A DNA stretch of 64,000 nucleotides from Tridacna crocea (lineage: Eukaryota; Mollusca; Bivalvia; Cardiida; Cardiidae): NCBI GenBank assembly GCA_943736015.1, contig OX031069.1:24743235-24807234 (forward strand). The letters run 5' to 3'. Positions within the stretch are counted from its first letter, which is position 1. Every line of letters starts with the position of its first letter. A model generated the notes under the pieces. The model saw only the letters and a list, made by a program, of their open reading frames with translations. It did not search any database and had not been told where the DNA came from. This document shows, piece by piece, positions 31,501 through 44,836 of the stretch. The position numbers and the translations under genes are program-made.

Positions 31501-34500
31501 CTATGGTGTGGAGGGCAAACCAAGAACCTATGGTGTGAGAGGCGTGTGAAAGGCAAACCAAGAACCTATGCTATGGGAGGCAAACACGCTACTGCTCTAC
31601 ATCCTATATTCCAAACCCTCTCGATGGCACAACAATAAAAATCCTCTGTTCAAAACTGTAGGAAAGGACATCAAAGATGACAAAGAATTGGGGTTGTGAA
31701 GAATAACTTCCAATGATACCTCCTCTTTCTACAATATTTTCTACTGCTATCTACTGCAGTAGGTATGAAAGTAGATAGTAGCAATGTAAAAACCACAGCA
31801 ACATTTAACAACAAGAGAACACACATCCAGGTGCCAATACTCAGCTACAGTTTCTTGATTGTTCAGGAAAATTTTAAGTTAGAAAAGGGGCATGATTTTG
31901 TCAAAAATACTTTGGTGGTAGCCTGTCCTTATGGTATGGGTTCCTCTTTTGATAGTTCATAACTTGCCCAAATTTGATGTAAATGTCTTAAGTAGTATAT
32001 TGTTATTGGATACAATACCTAACAACTGCGTTGGGGATATGTCCCTTTGGCTCAGTGTTTATGGTATTGGTCTTTTAACCCATTACCACTCAATCCCTAC
32101 TTTTGACGCCTCTGTGAAAGAAGCCTTTTGAAAACACTGTGGGAAAAGGAGAAAATGCTGGTAACCAGCATTTTCTCCTTTTCCCACAGTGTTTTCTACT
32201 CTTTCCAGAACAAATTTCTATTTTTCAGTCACCTTTATTTTGTCGTCTGCAAATGCTTTCAATTTGGACCAGTCCAAAATTTTCTCGTTTGGTAATGAGT
32301 TAAACCTTGAAAAACAAGGATATTTGCCCCTCATGGGTTCTAATCTCATCAGAGGCAAATTGCATTTATTCATTTGTTTCTTTGTTACAGACTGTGTTCG
32401 TAAGATGGGGGCTTGTCTGGGATTGGCCATTGAACCATTAACCCATTACCAAACGACAATATTTTAGACTGGTTCAAATTGAAAACATTTGCAGACGACA
32501 AAATAAAAGTGACTGAAAATTTGAAATTTCTTTTGTGAAGGGTAGAAAACATTGTGGGAAAAGGAGAAAATGCTGGTTATCAGCATTTTCTCCTTTTCCC
32601 ACAATGTTTTCTAAAGACTTCTTTCTCAGGGTCGTCAAAAGTAGGGATTGTGTGGTAATGGGTTAATCCACTTGTTGTCCAAAAAACAGACTTAATGCCT
32701 GATAAGGCTTTGAGTCATCAATAAATGAGGACTTTTAAGAATGGGTGTGTTATGAGAGACCACTCCTCCATACATGACTTCGTCCCAATTTAAATAAAAT
32801 ACCTAACAACTGCGATACGGAGATGTCTCTTTAGCTCAGTAGTTATGGTTTAACCCTCGAAAAACAAGGATATTTGCCTGTCATGGGGTTTGAATCCCGC
32901 CAAATGTGGCTTGTCTTTTCAGCCATGGACTTGTTAATTTGTTTCTTTGTTTCAGACTTTGGCCATTAGGACATCAATAGGGATGAATTAAATTGTCACA
33001 GTTTTTGCATGACGATACCGACGCACACAACGCCAGGGCTATGACAATTACTATGACTTTTCTTAGAAAACAGCTGGACTAACAATGTATCTGAATGAAA
33101 CCTGTTCATTCTTGTAACTAAAACCGCACAGAGATTCTATCAAAATAAAAATTAAGGCAACATTTACAAATAAAGATAAAACAACTGACCATCTCACAGC
33201 CTGGTTGGTGTGGGAATGAAGACCAATAGTTTGCCACCTATCACTATGCTGCAAAAGGGAAAAAAATCCTTATAAAACATATAGAAATATACCTATATAG
33301 ATTTAACACTTTACGAAACAATCCCTGGTTTTTACGACCCTGAGATACTGTAGAAGCCTTTTGAAAACATTTTGGGAAAAGAAGAAAATGCTGGTAACCA
33401 GCATTTTCTCCTTTTCCCCTAATGTTTTCTTCTCTGCTGGAAACAATTTTTAATTTTTGAGTTATGTTTATTTTGTTGTCTGCAAATGCTTTCAATTTGG
33501 GCCAGTCCAAATTTTGGTTGTTTGGTAGAGTTAACCCTTTACTACAAAATCCCGAGTTGAATGGACTGTAAGAAAAAAAGGTGTTGAAAATATTGTGAGA
33601 AAAGGAGAAGGTTCTGGTAACCATCATTTACTCTTTTCCCCACAATGTTTGCTAGCTTTTGATGACAATTTTCAATTTTTGAGTCACATTCAATTCTTTG
33701 TCTGCAAAAATATGTGCTTTCAATTCAGACAAGTCAATGCACTATATCCTTGCCAAACTTTTGTCATCTAACCCTTTACCAGACAACAAAATTTTAGCCT
33801 TATCTTAATTGAGAGCATTTGCAGATGACAATTTCAATGTGGCCCAAAAAGTGTGATTTTTCTATGATAGACTAGAAAACATTGTGGGAAAAGGAGAAAA
33901 TGCTGGTTATCAGCATTTTCTTTTCCCACAATGCTTTCAAAAGGCTTCTCTTTCAGGAGTGTCAAAAGTTGACATAGTGTGGTAAAGGGTTAATAAAGAA
34001 TAAACTAAAAAATTATTATACTAATGGCCGAGTTAGCTTACCTTGAAAGAGTTTAATTTGCTCATGGTGCTGCTACTTAATGAGCTTATAATATCTGAAA
34101 AAGACAAAAAAAAATCTAGGAAAACACTACTTGTACAGCTACATTGGCCATCACAGTACAATTAAAATAACACTGATAATAGCATCAAATGCCAAACAAA
34201 CAATAGGGAGTATAATAATACCATTCCATATAAGTCAAAAATCTGAAACATTGGAAAACCTTACTAATTGTTTGTCTTACAACAGCAAATTTTGAGATTT
34301 CTACAAAATCAAGCAACATACATGACAAATTACAGCACAAATAATCTTAAAGAATGCTATTAATTGTGACACAACCAAAACAAATATTCTACTAGAACAG
34401 TCATAGCACAGAAAAGTGCCCTCATAAGTTTCCTTGTCACTGATTTTAGAAAAAATTCATATACAATACACCATTTTTTTAACCCCTTAGCAAACAACAA

Positions 34501-37500
34501 CATTTTAGTCCTGTTCAAATTGAAAGAATTTGCAACAACAATTTCAATATACCTCAAATGGTGCAACTGTTTATTGACAGGGCAGAAAACTGTGGAAAAG
34601 GAGAAAGTGCTGGTTACCAGCATTTTCTCCTTTTTCCAAAATGTTTTTTAAAAGGCTTGATACATTTTCTCTGTTTGGATAAGTCTAGGATTCTGATGTT
34701 TGGTAAAAAGGTTATTAACCCTTTACCACAAAATTACAACTTTTGATGACCCTTGGAAATAAGCCTTTCGCAAATAATGTTTGGTAAGAAAGAAATTCTG
34801 GAAATCTTTAATATTTCAAATCATTTGCAAACAACAAATTAATTGTCAATGTGATTCAAAGGATTGGATTTGCTTCTTAAAGTGTAGAAAACATTGTGGA
34901 AAAAGGAGAAAATGCTGGTTACCAGCATTTTCTCCTTTTCCCACAATATTTTTGAAAGTCTTGCTTTTTCATGGGGCATCAAAACTCAGCAATGTGTGAT
35001 AACTGTGTGCCTCAATTTGGACCAGTATAAATTTTTCATATGTGGTAAATATGCATAACCTACCTTCTAACAGAGTCAAAGTAACACCTTTAGCTCCCTT
35101 CGATGGCATCTTTTTCACAATGGCGTGGAGTTTTAAGGATGCAAACACAAACATGTGAAACAAGTTTGTTATAACTTGATCTTCAGAGTTAATTGCAGGA
35201 TCTATATAGATTCTGTGGCACTTCTGTTGTACAGAACTGAAGTAGGGAAATGTGCATATTATATGAGAATGGTCTGATTGGGATTTCTGCCTTCCACCTA
35301 ACTTTTTCTCAGTTTCCCATGATGTTTTCTACTCTTCTAAGTCAAGTTTCTATTTTTCAGTCACTTCTATTTTGTTGTCTGCAAATGTTTTCAATTTGGA
35401 CAAGTTAAAAATTTTGTCATTTGGTACAGAGTTAAACACACTATAGTTGGAAGATTCAGAAAAAAAAAAGTTGAAAAGAAAACATATCAATACCCATTAC
35501 AAAAGCATGCACCTAAAGACAACTGAAAATAGTGATTGATTCAGTTAAATTCTGCAAATTAGAGAAATCAAACTCAAAACATGGCTTGGTAAAGTTTATG
35601 ATCTTTTTAAAAATCTTGATAACATCAAATTCTTGCAGGTATCATCAAAACAAACATTACTGTTCCCCTTCACCCAAGCTTTCCCTCAAATAGTGAGACC
35701 ACCGTTACTTACTAAACAAGTTTCTCTTTCATTGCTCTTCCTGGGTTATGAGTAAGATCAAAAGTCATTGTGTCTGATACAGCTGGAAAATAGAAACATC
35801 AATCAATTAATCCCATGGGTTGATATAGGTAGGGCTGGGTGTCATGTGCATTTTTTTTTCTACAAATTTTATCTATAAAGTGCACTAAAGATATTCAACT
35901 GTGAGCAAAGTTCAAATAAGCTGTACTAAACTTTTTCAACTAGGAATTCACTAAGGATACTCACTAAGAATACAATTGAAACTTTGAACTATGAGTAAAC
36001 CAAAAATCTGACTGCTAGTACTGAACAATCTGAAAACTTCTAATCTTGACTATTCAATTCAGCAATAAGGTAAGAACAAACAGATTCACTTTTTCTATCA
36101 GAAGAGAAACAAAAGGGCCATGATGGACCTGTATCGCTCCACTGGCTAATAAGTAAAAACACTACAAGCCAGACATTACAATACTTGCTCAACTTTAAAT
36201 CTTGAAAACATACAAATTTTTTTCCATAAAATCCTACAAGAAAGTTATTTTTGACCACAAAGCTATAACTACTTGAATCCTGGTGGAGGTCCACACGATA
36301 GAGCCCAATACCCAGATTTTCAGAGTTTCTTCAATAAAAGGCCCTGTAAAACATGAGACCCATGAGACAGGGCTAGATTTAGTAGCGCTAGGCCTTATTA
36401 TGGTTAGTAACAAGACAATTCGTGAAGTTTTCACCACAAAAGCCCATGTAAAACTTGTCACACTTGTTGTAGGAACAAAACTGACCAAAAGGCTATAAAT
36501 TGGGCCCTCCTTGCAGAGGCCCAGAAGATAAAGCTTCATGCAAAATTTGTTAGTCCTAGGCCTTATGGCTATGTATGAATAGATTTTACAGTTTGGGCCC
36601 TAAAAACAGAAGATAATCTATGGCTAAAATGAAATTCTTTACATATTAAAAATGTTACTTGGTACTTAGCAGAAACATACATGAGTATTAAACAATAGTC
36701 AAAGAGAATTTATGGCTACAATGAAATTAAAAATTTGTTTCTTGAAACCTAGCTGAGACATTACATAAGAATTTAAAAACAGTCAAAGATGGAATATTTG
36801 AACATAGGTGCACTGGCTGCAGCAATACCACCAAAAAAGAAATTAACAAGAATTTGCTCTATGCAAATGAACAAATAGATTAGTGGTACTTACATGTGCC
36901 AGTGTATCTGTCATAGTCTACAGCAACCTCCAGTGTTTTAGTATTAAATAACATTCCGCACCATGGAAACCAATCTGAATAGAATGGATAGAATGAATAG
37001 TGTTTTTAAGGCCTGTTGAGGACTTCGGTCATATTGGGCACACTTACCTAGTAAACAATAATGCATGGGGAAAATAACTTACATGTGCAACGACATAAGA
37101 CAAACATGATAAATGAGGAATGGACAAAACACGAAATGATGCCCCTTTTGTCGCCTTTTATGACATGCATGCTGTCACGTTTGTTCCGCCAGATGAAATG
37201 GCAGATGTGACGATCGTGCTGCAGTGGTTTATTCTTATACCCCCGATTATACCACACGGGGTCCCACAAGCCAATTGATTCTCATTCCAAACCCTATTCA
37301 CATCGAGAAAAAAATACAGGATTTGGAAGGAAACCAATCTATTCAGATTTTAAATATAGAAAATTCATGACAGACAATGTCTAGAACTATCCCTGTAACA
37401 AAATAAACTATTGTTCTGCATCTTTCAATACAAACTAAATAAACTGGAACAGGCTTATGTACGATGATCATTTACTCCTACCTCTCTACCAGATGACAAA

Positions 37501-40500
37501 ATTCAAGACAAGCCTAAATTCAGAGCAGTTGCAGACATATCGGTAATTCTAAATATGGCTTAGATCATTGGAATTATTTTCAATATCTTGGAAAACATTA
37601 GGGAACAAGAGCTTAGCAGCGCATATATGTCCGAAGGGTCTTGTCAGTGAAATGGGTAAAAATTCCAGAACGTCTAACAAGATCCAAATTTAAGGAGTCA
37701 CATGCACAATTACACATCATAGCAATTCATTGTGGTACGTTTGGACTAATTCCGATGAAAACTGTAGGAGGAGTTGCGCACACAAAACAATTGCCAACGG
37801 ACGGACAGACGGACTGACAGACGGACAACTGGGGCCATGACATAATACAACCCTCTGGGCATATAAAAAGATTCTGGTCACCAACATTTTCTCCTTTTCC
37901 CACATGGTTTTAAAGGCTTTGTCCAACTGGGTCATGAAAACAAGATTGCTTGCTAATCATTTAACTGTTTTCCTTTACATCTTAACCAAAGAACAAAATT
38001 TTAGATTTGTCCAAATTGGGAGCATTTGCAGGCAACAAAATTAATGTGACTAAAAAATTGAAATTTGCTTGAACTTTGTTTTGGGAAGGGTAGAGAACAT
38101 TATGGGAAAAGGAGAAAACGCTGGTTACCAGCATTTTCTCCTTTTCCCACAATTTTTTTTTAGAGGGATTCTTTTTATCATAAAAGCCAGGAATTGTTTG
38201 GTTAAGGGTTAATTACAATAATTGCTTAGGCCATCTTGATCCACAATGAGGACCTATATTCACCAATTGTTCTAGCTTGCATTTTTGGCCTGTTTCTAGT
38301 ATCTGAAACTAACACACTTTACTTAACCCTTTCCCAAACGCCCAATTTTAGACTCTTCCAAACTGAAAGAGTTTGCAGATGACAATTTCAAATTCATTGA
38401 AAATGGCAGAAAGTTCTTCTAATGGGGAGAAACCAATGTGGGAAAAGGAGAAATTGCTCTTTGTGAGCAATTTCTCCATTTCCCACAGTGTTCTAAAAAG
38501 ATTTCTACTGCAGACACATATAAACCAGGGCTTGTTTAGGAAAGGGTTAAGCCAATCACAAATTGCAGTACTGTCAAAATTAGAAAATACATTGTAGTTG
38601 AGAATTAGACTAAGCACATTAACTCTTTACCAAATGACAAAATTTGGGACTGGTCCAAATTGAAAGAAGTTGCAGACCACAAAATAAATGTGACTCAAAA
38701 ACTGAGTTTTGAATTGTAAAGGGTAGAAAACATTATGGGAAAAGGAGGAAATGCTATTACCAGCATTTTCTCCTTTTCCCACAATGTTTTCAAAGCCTTT
38801 CTTTGTCAGGGTCGTTAAGGTAAGACCTGTGTAATGCACTTTCGGTGAACATGGGACAAAAATTCTAATTGGTTGATAAATAAGGATAAACAAGGATTTA
38901 TGCAGAAATAATATTTTTGCACATTTCTAACAGATCAGAAATTCCCCTTATGTCTGTCTTGAAATTATTTTTTTGATATTTTTGTTAGTTTTCTGAAAAG
39001 GGACGTAATTATTATCTTTTTGAATTGAGAATATAGTGGTTTTAGGTTTATAAATGATAATTCAAAGAAGGAAAAAATGAATCAGTGAAAGTGGTTCAAT
39101 AATACTCATTTTTAATTATAGCTAATTTTGCAGGATGATATTTTAGTGGAAATGGCTGTTTTCCATTACACAGGTCTTACCTTAAAAGTCGGGATTGTGT
39201 GGTAAAGAGTTAACTAGAGGCGCTTGAGCGCCTGTATCGCTCCACAGGCCTGATTTTTCTGTACCGGTGAAGGGAAGTTTTTTACAATTACCATTCTTTC
39301 CTGCATTTTAGGTCACTAAAGAAAAAAAGCTATGAAAATCATTGTGAGAAAAGAAGAAAATAAAAGTTACCTGCATTTTCTTAGTTTGACACAATAATTT
39401 CTACCCTTTTTGATACAAGTTTTACTAATTTGAAGATTTATTATGTTGTCTGCAACATCTTTCAATTATGGCCAGTTATAAAAATTTTGTCTTCTAGTTT
39501 AGTTAACTCATTACCAAATCACAACATTCTATGGTTGTCCAAATGGAAAGCATTTGTAGATGAAAAAATAAAAGTGACTGAAAATTTGAAAGTTGTTTTG
39601 TGAAGGGTAGATAACATAGTGGGAAAAGGTTACCAGCATTTTCTCTTTTTCCCACAATGTTTTCTAAACTCTTCTTTGTCAGGGATCAGTTTGATTTGAT
39701 AACAAAATGCCTATCACAACAGTAAAGCCCTGTCCCTCTTTCTACTAGGTCACCAGGAGGTCAACAAACCTTTACCAGAACTTATCAAAGTGCAGAGTTT
39801 CCCTTGCTTTATATGAAAAGGATTATAGATTATGTAAAGCAACCATCTTTAACTCTTTACCAAACGACAAAACTTGGGATGTGACCAAACTGAGAGCATT
39901 TGCAGACAACAAATTAAACATTGATGAAATGATGATTTCTCTCTTTCATAGAGTAGAAAACACTGAGGTAAAAGGAGAAAATGCTGATTACCAGCATTTT
40001 CTCCTTTTCCAAGAGTGTTTTCCAAAGACTTCTTCTTTAGGGTCCTTAAAAGTCAGGATTGTATGGTAAAGACTTACCACCATTGGAACTAACCTTCAAT
40101 ACAACAATGAAATCAAAACAAGTAGTTTGAGAGAAGAAATTTTTCAAAGATTTTACTTTATACCATAAAAGGAAAATGAGTCTCCCATAAAAGCCATGTT
40201 TTTTGACGGATCTTTTTTTTCTTAAGGAATTCTGTAGACCTATATCTAAGGAACATTCCTGCCAAAAAGTAATGCTATCCAATAAGCGGTTTGGGAGGAG
40301 AAGATTTTTAAAGGTTTTTTACTTTGGTTGCCATGGCAACCAGAATTATTCATGGAACACAATTATTTGAAGGAATTTGAAAGAGGACCACCTAAGGAAC
40401 ATTCCTGTGAAATTTGGTAAAAATCCAGTCAACAGTTTCTGAGGAGAAGTTTTTTAAAGAAAAAGTTTATGGACGCACGCACGGACGAACGGACGGACGG

Positions 40501-43500
40501 ACGCACGACGGACACAACGCCATGACAATAGCCCGCTGGCCTTCGGCCAGTGGAGCTAAAAACAGTTGATGAGTACAGGCCCAGGCTATATGTTTCATTT
40601 TAAAATGTGTGATGTGTAACACAAAAAAGAGACCATCTTGGAACTGCAAAAAATGTCAACCCAGGTCAGACTGTGCACATAGCGCAGGCTGACCTGAGTT
40701 GACACTTGTCCCCATTATGACATTTTCTGTATAAAAAGTGGTCATTCTACCTTGTTATACAATCACTTTTGAGCTATCAACTTAAATTGACCTGCACTAT
40801 TGTTGATCTGTTTTCATCTAATAGATGTACAGACTTCCCGATTGTCCCTTTTGGTTTGTTGGTTATTTCCTTTTATTTATCGTCGCTACCGGTTGCCCTT
40901 CTGAGCGACGTCCCCAGAAGACTGTTAGTTGTTACAGGGGATAGTGCAAGGATACAGGTCAAAACTACTGAGAGCTTTGCCCGGTTCTTTAACGTGCTCG
41001 GCGTATCACACCGTCACACGGGACCTTGCTTTTAATGTCTTATCCGAAAGACTATTAGTGATTTTAGTTGTCCAGCCGGGGATTCGAACCAACAACCTGT
41101 AGCGACGCGAAGTATTGTGTTTACGAGTCCTACGCTCTACCTACTGAGCTATATCAGCTGGTAATCCCTGTTGGTGTGACAGATCACATATTTAAAATAT
41201 ATTTCATTAGGATACATTTTGTTAAACCAACTTGTTAACTGCAAAATTTTTACTAGAGTTTGTAAGTTTATTCCAGCAATCAATCAACTGAACTATTTGG
41301 GGTTCAGAGAAAATCTATACCCACCATCCTCGTGCACTGACAGCTTCTCATCTACATCATGGTGGAAGTTTATCAGAACTTTCTCTGTGTTTGTGTGACA
41401 GTTATACTCAGGAATACCTGCAAGTTTTTTGCCGCTTAGTTAATTTGTTTTATCGGAAGTGCTTTTATATTGGAGATACAAGAGTATTTGCTGGTAACCA
41501 GCATTTTCTCCTTTTCCCACCATGTTTTCTGCCTGAACCAAAACAAAAATCATCAATCCAGTTACATTTAATTTATCATCTGCAAATCCTTTCAATTTGA
41601 ACCAGTCTAAATTTTTGTCGTTTAGGAAAGAGTTAAACTCATGTGAATATATTTGGATGCATTTTTATAGAGAGAAATCATAATACAACCAAACCAGAGA
41701 TCAATAATAAAATATTATCTTCCACTTGGCCCATTCCAATTTTTACTAATAACTAGAAATGAACCAAGCTTATGAAGAAATAGTTAAATATATATGCATA
41801 CATCATTCACAAGTGGTTCTAAGAAGAAAAAAAATTCAAGGAAAGGAAAAAGGATCTTTTTTAAATGATTTGCAAAACATTTTGAAAAAATAAATGCTCA
41901 ATACAAATCAGTGCTCTCAATAAGAGCCCATTTCAGGAATTTTTATAATTCCATGTTCAAATTCTAGGAATTTTTTTTAGAAAATCAGGAATTTTTTTTC
42001 CACTTCGGTCAATGTGGTCTAAGGCATAGATTTATTTTATTGCGTCGCGGAATGATCAACCCTTGTTTTGAACCCTATGTTGTGGTTACCATAAAGTTTT
42101 ATCCAGGAAGATGTGTCCTTAGAATAACCATATAATAGGGTTGGCTGGCAATGATGGACCATGGTAACTTAAATTAAGATTATTGCATAAAACGTGCCTT
42201 TTCGGGCCGTTATAAGCATGTATTAACGGGTAAAAATCGGGCGGTTAACGGGAGAAAATGTGTATTAATCAGTAAATTCACGCACCGTTAACGCCCAGGT
42301 TTGTACTATCAATATCCTCGATTCGGGCCTACCTTGTAAACAACGTTTGTCCTTGTCAGATTTTTCCTAGACTCCAACCATCAAACTGTAGGAATTCGTA
42401 CCATATTCGATCCTTTCCATGGCATGTCTTTGATGATATTAGTACACCACAAACAAACCTTTGCACAGAATCTCAATCTAATCGAGATCTGAACAAAAAT
42501 TCACCCGTGAAATGTACTCTAAACCAGCTACATCCCACCCACATTTTAATGTGATCGGTCCGCCACGCTTGATGCATATCGAACCCTCTGTCGCCTTCAG
42601 TTACAGAAATTTATATCCACGCATTCATCCTAGTTGTAATCGTCCAAATGTGTGCAAGTTTATTCCACATAAGTCCAGTGTGTATTAAAAATCAATAAAA
42701 GTGTATTTACAGCGAGAGAATCAAAACTGGCATACAGGACTAACGGCCCTTTCCTAATCGTAACAAAAACTTCTTCGCCGACTTCCGGTTTTGACCCATT
42801 TGCGTACAGTACATTTGAAATTCGCTTATTTGCATTTTTATGGAAATATTTTTGCTCTCTGTGCAAATTATTGTTAGAATACCTTTACTTTATGCAATAA
42901 TAGCGTTAATTCACGTTTTTTTCGGTCGTTAACATTTGCAGAGGCCCTCAAAATACTTAAACACCCTCGTGCTTCGCACTCGGGCGTTAAAGCATTTTTC
43001 GGGCCTCTGCGAATGTTAACGACCTCAAAAACGTGAATTAACCCTATAATAATGAGCAAATCACTGTTTCATGACTGTTACAATAACAAAATAACATTTT
43101 GCAAAACAGGCTGTTTCTTTCGTCATTTGTTTCAAACCAAGTGGACATGCAAAACCGTCATGTCGCTCAATGATTCTTTCAAGAAATCTGCCAAAGCATG
43201 CTGCATAATTCCCAAAGAAATGCGTATCGAAACTATAATCTGCCGATTTTTAAAGAGTTCAAGAACAAATAATTGATATTAGATCTACTCGATTAGAGTA
43301 TTTGAATTTCTTTCATGTTGCAATTTTGAAAACAAACAACATTCCCAGATCTTCGATTGTGTGCCTTATTAACTGCAATTATCCATATCCGTTAATTTCT
43401 ACCGCTGCAGTCAAATTAAAGACGATTGATTACTTAGCGATCATAATTGACCGACCAATTAAACACATACCACAATCCGGTCATAAATTGGATAAACAAT

Positions 43501-44796
43501 CCCATATGTATCATCTGTACACAGTAATCTTGATCACCAAAACCCTTTTAAGTGATCATAGTCTCTATGTAAAGCGCCTTCCTTACGTTGAATGGACGAT
43601 ATCAATTTTTTTCAACACGCGTCAAACCCTTTGCTCATTTAAAAACAAACGTCTGGATCGAAATTCACGGACGTTTTTGTCATAATCTGGACGTTAAAAA
43701 AACGTCCGACATCCAAAATGCCGACGTTTTATCTAGAAATTTGGACCTAATACATGTCGATGTCCGCTTATTGAGAGCACTGGCAAATATTTACTCCTTT
43801 TTACACACATTGTGCAAGGTTGTCTAAAACAGGAGTATTAAAAGCTCTATTTGTACGGTAACAGATTAACGTACATGTATTAATTACAATGCCCTTACCA
43901 TTCAACATGCAGTTCAGAAAATTGACAGTACTCTGTTGATCTGGCGTCACAAAAAGATAATCATCGACTATTCTGACCAGAAATTCAGAGTCCTTCTCTG
44001 TAAACAGCTTCCTTTCCATGTCAGCATAATAGAAATTACATAGCAATGTGGAAATCACTGATCCTTGACTAATACCCTCTGTATGTAAAAAGTACTTTGA
44101 TCCATGCTACAGAAAGGACAATAAAGGGAGTTAACTCCGTACAAAACAGTTCTGTGTTTTTAACCCTTTACCAAACAATCACTTGTTTTCCCCACTCTGG
44201 GAAGGTAGGCTTTTGAAAACATGGTGGGGAAAAGGAGAAAATGCTGCACAACAATAACAATGTAGAAGAGGACAAGGTTATGACTAACATTTAAATTCTT
44301 CAAAAACAGCAAAGCCAAAAATTATACTTCACTACTGACAATATTTAATATCTATCCTTACCAAGCAATACTCAGTTTAATTCTTTACCAAACGACAAAA
44401 TTTTAGACTGGTCCAAATTGAAGGCACTTGCAGACAACAAAATAAACTTAACTAAAAAATTGAAATTTGTGTCCAGCAAGATAGAAAACATTGTGGGAAA
44501 AGGAGAAAATGCTGGTTACCAGCATTTTCTCCTTTTCCAACAATGTTACCAAAAGGCTTCTATCTCGGGGTCGTAAAAACCAGAGATTGTTTTGTAAAGG
44601 GTTAAACAATCCTGTGGAAGAAGCCTTTTGAACACAGTTATTGTGGGAAAAGGAAGAAAATACTGATAACAAGCATTTTCCCTTATTCAATGTTTTTCTT
44701 TCCAATCAAAAAAAATTTCCATTATAATCAAATATTTTTAAGCACAGGAATTGCATTTTATTGTCTTTAAAGTATACATGCAGCCTAAATGACCAG

Positions 44797-44836
<40 letters not shown>

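Larger units (their letters stand above)
39217..40558 (+). mobile_element. Pearl-like element with nested MITEs
   Basis: Head gaggcgcttgagcgcctgta then tcgctccacaggcct; tail with gacgcacgcacggacgaacg repeats, the hairpin gctggccttcggccag and tggagctaaaa. MITE copies at about 39300-39506, 39503-39700 and 39849-40077 lie inside. Confidence 0.65.

Noticed and set aside
41090-41162. Functional tRNA gene on the - strand
   Set aside because: Good A and B boxes but no acceptor stem; two further copies share the same non-tRNA body, so it is a SINE head.
43302-43685. 127-residue + strand frame
   Set aside because: Lies inside the hAT-like element 41909-43782, has no recognisable homology and opposes TERT.
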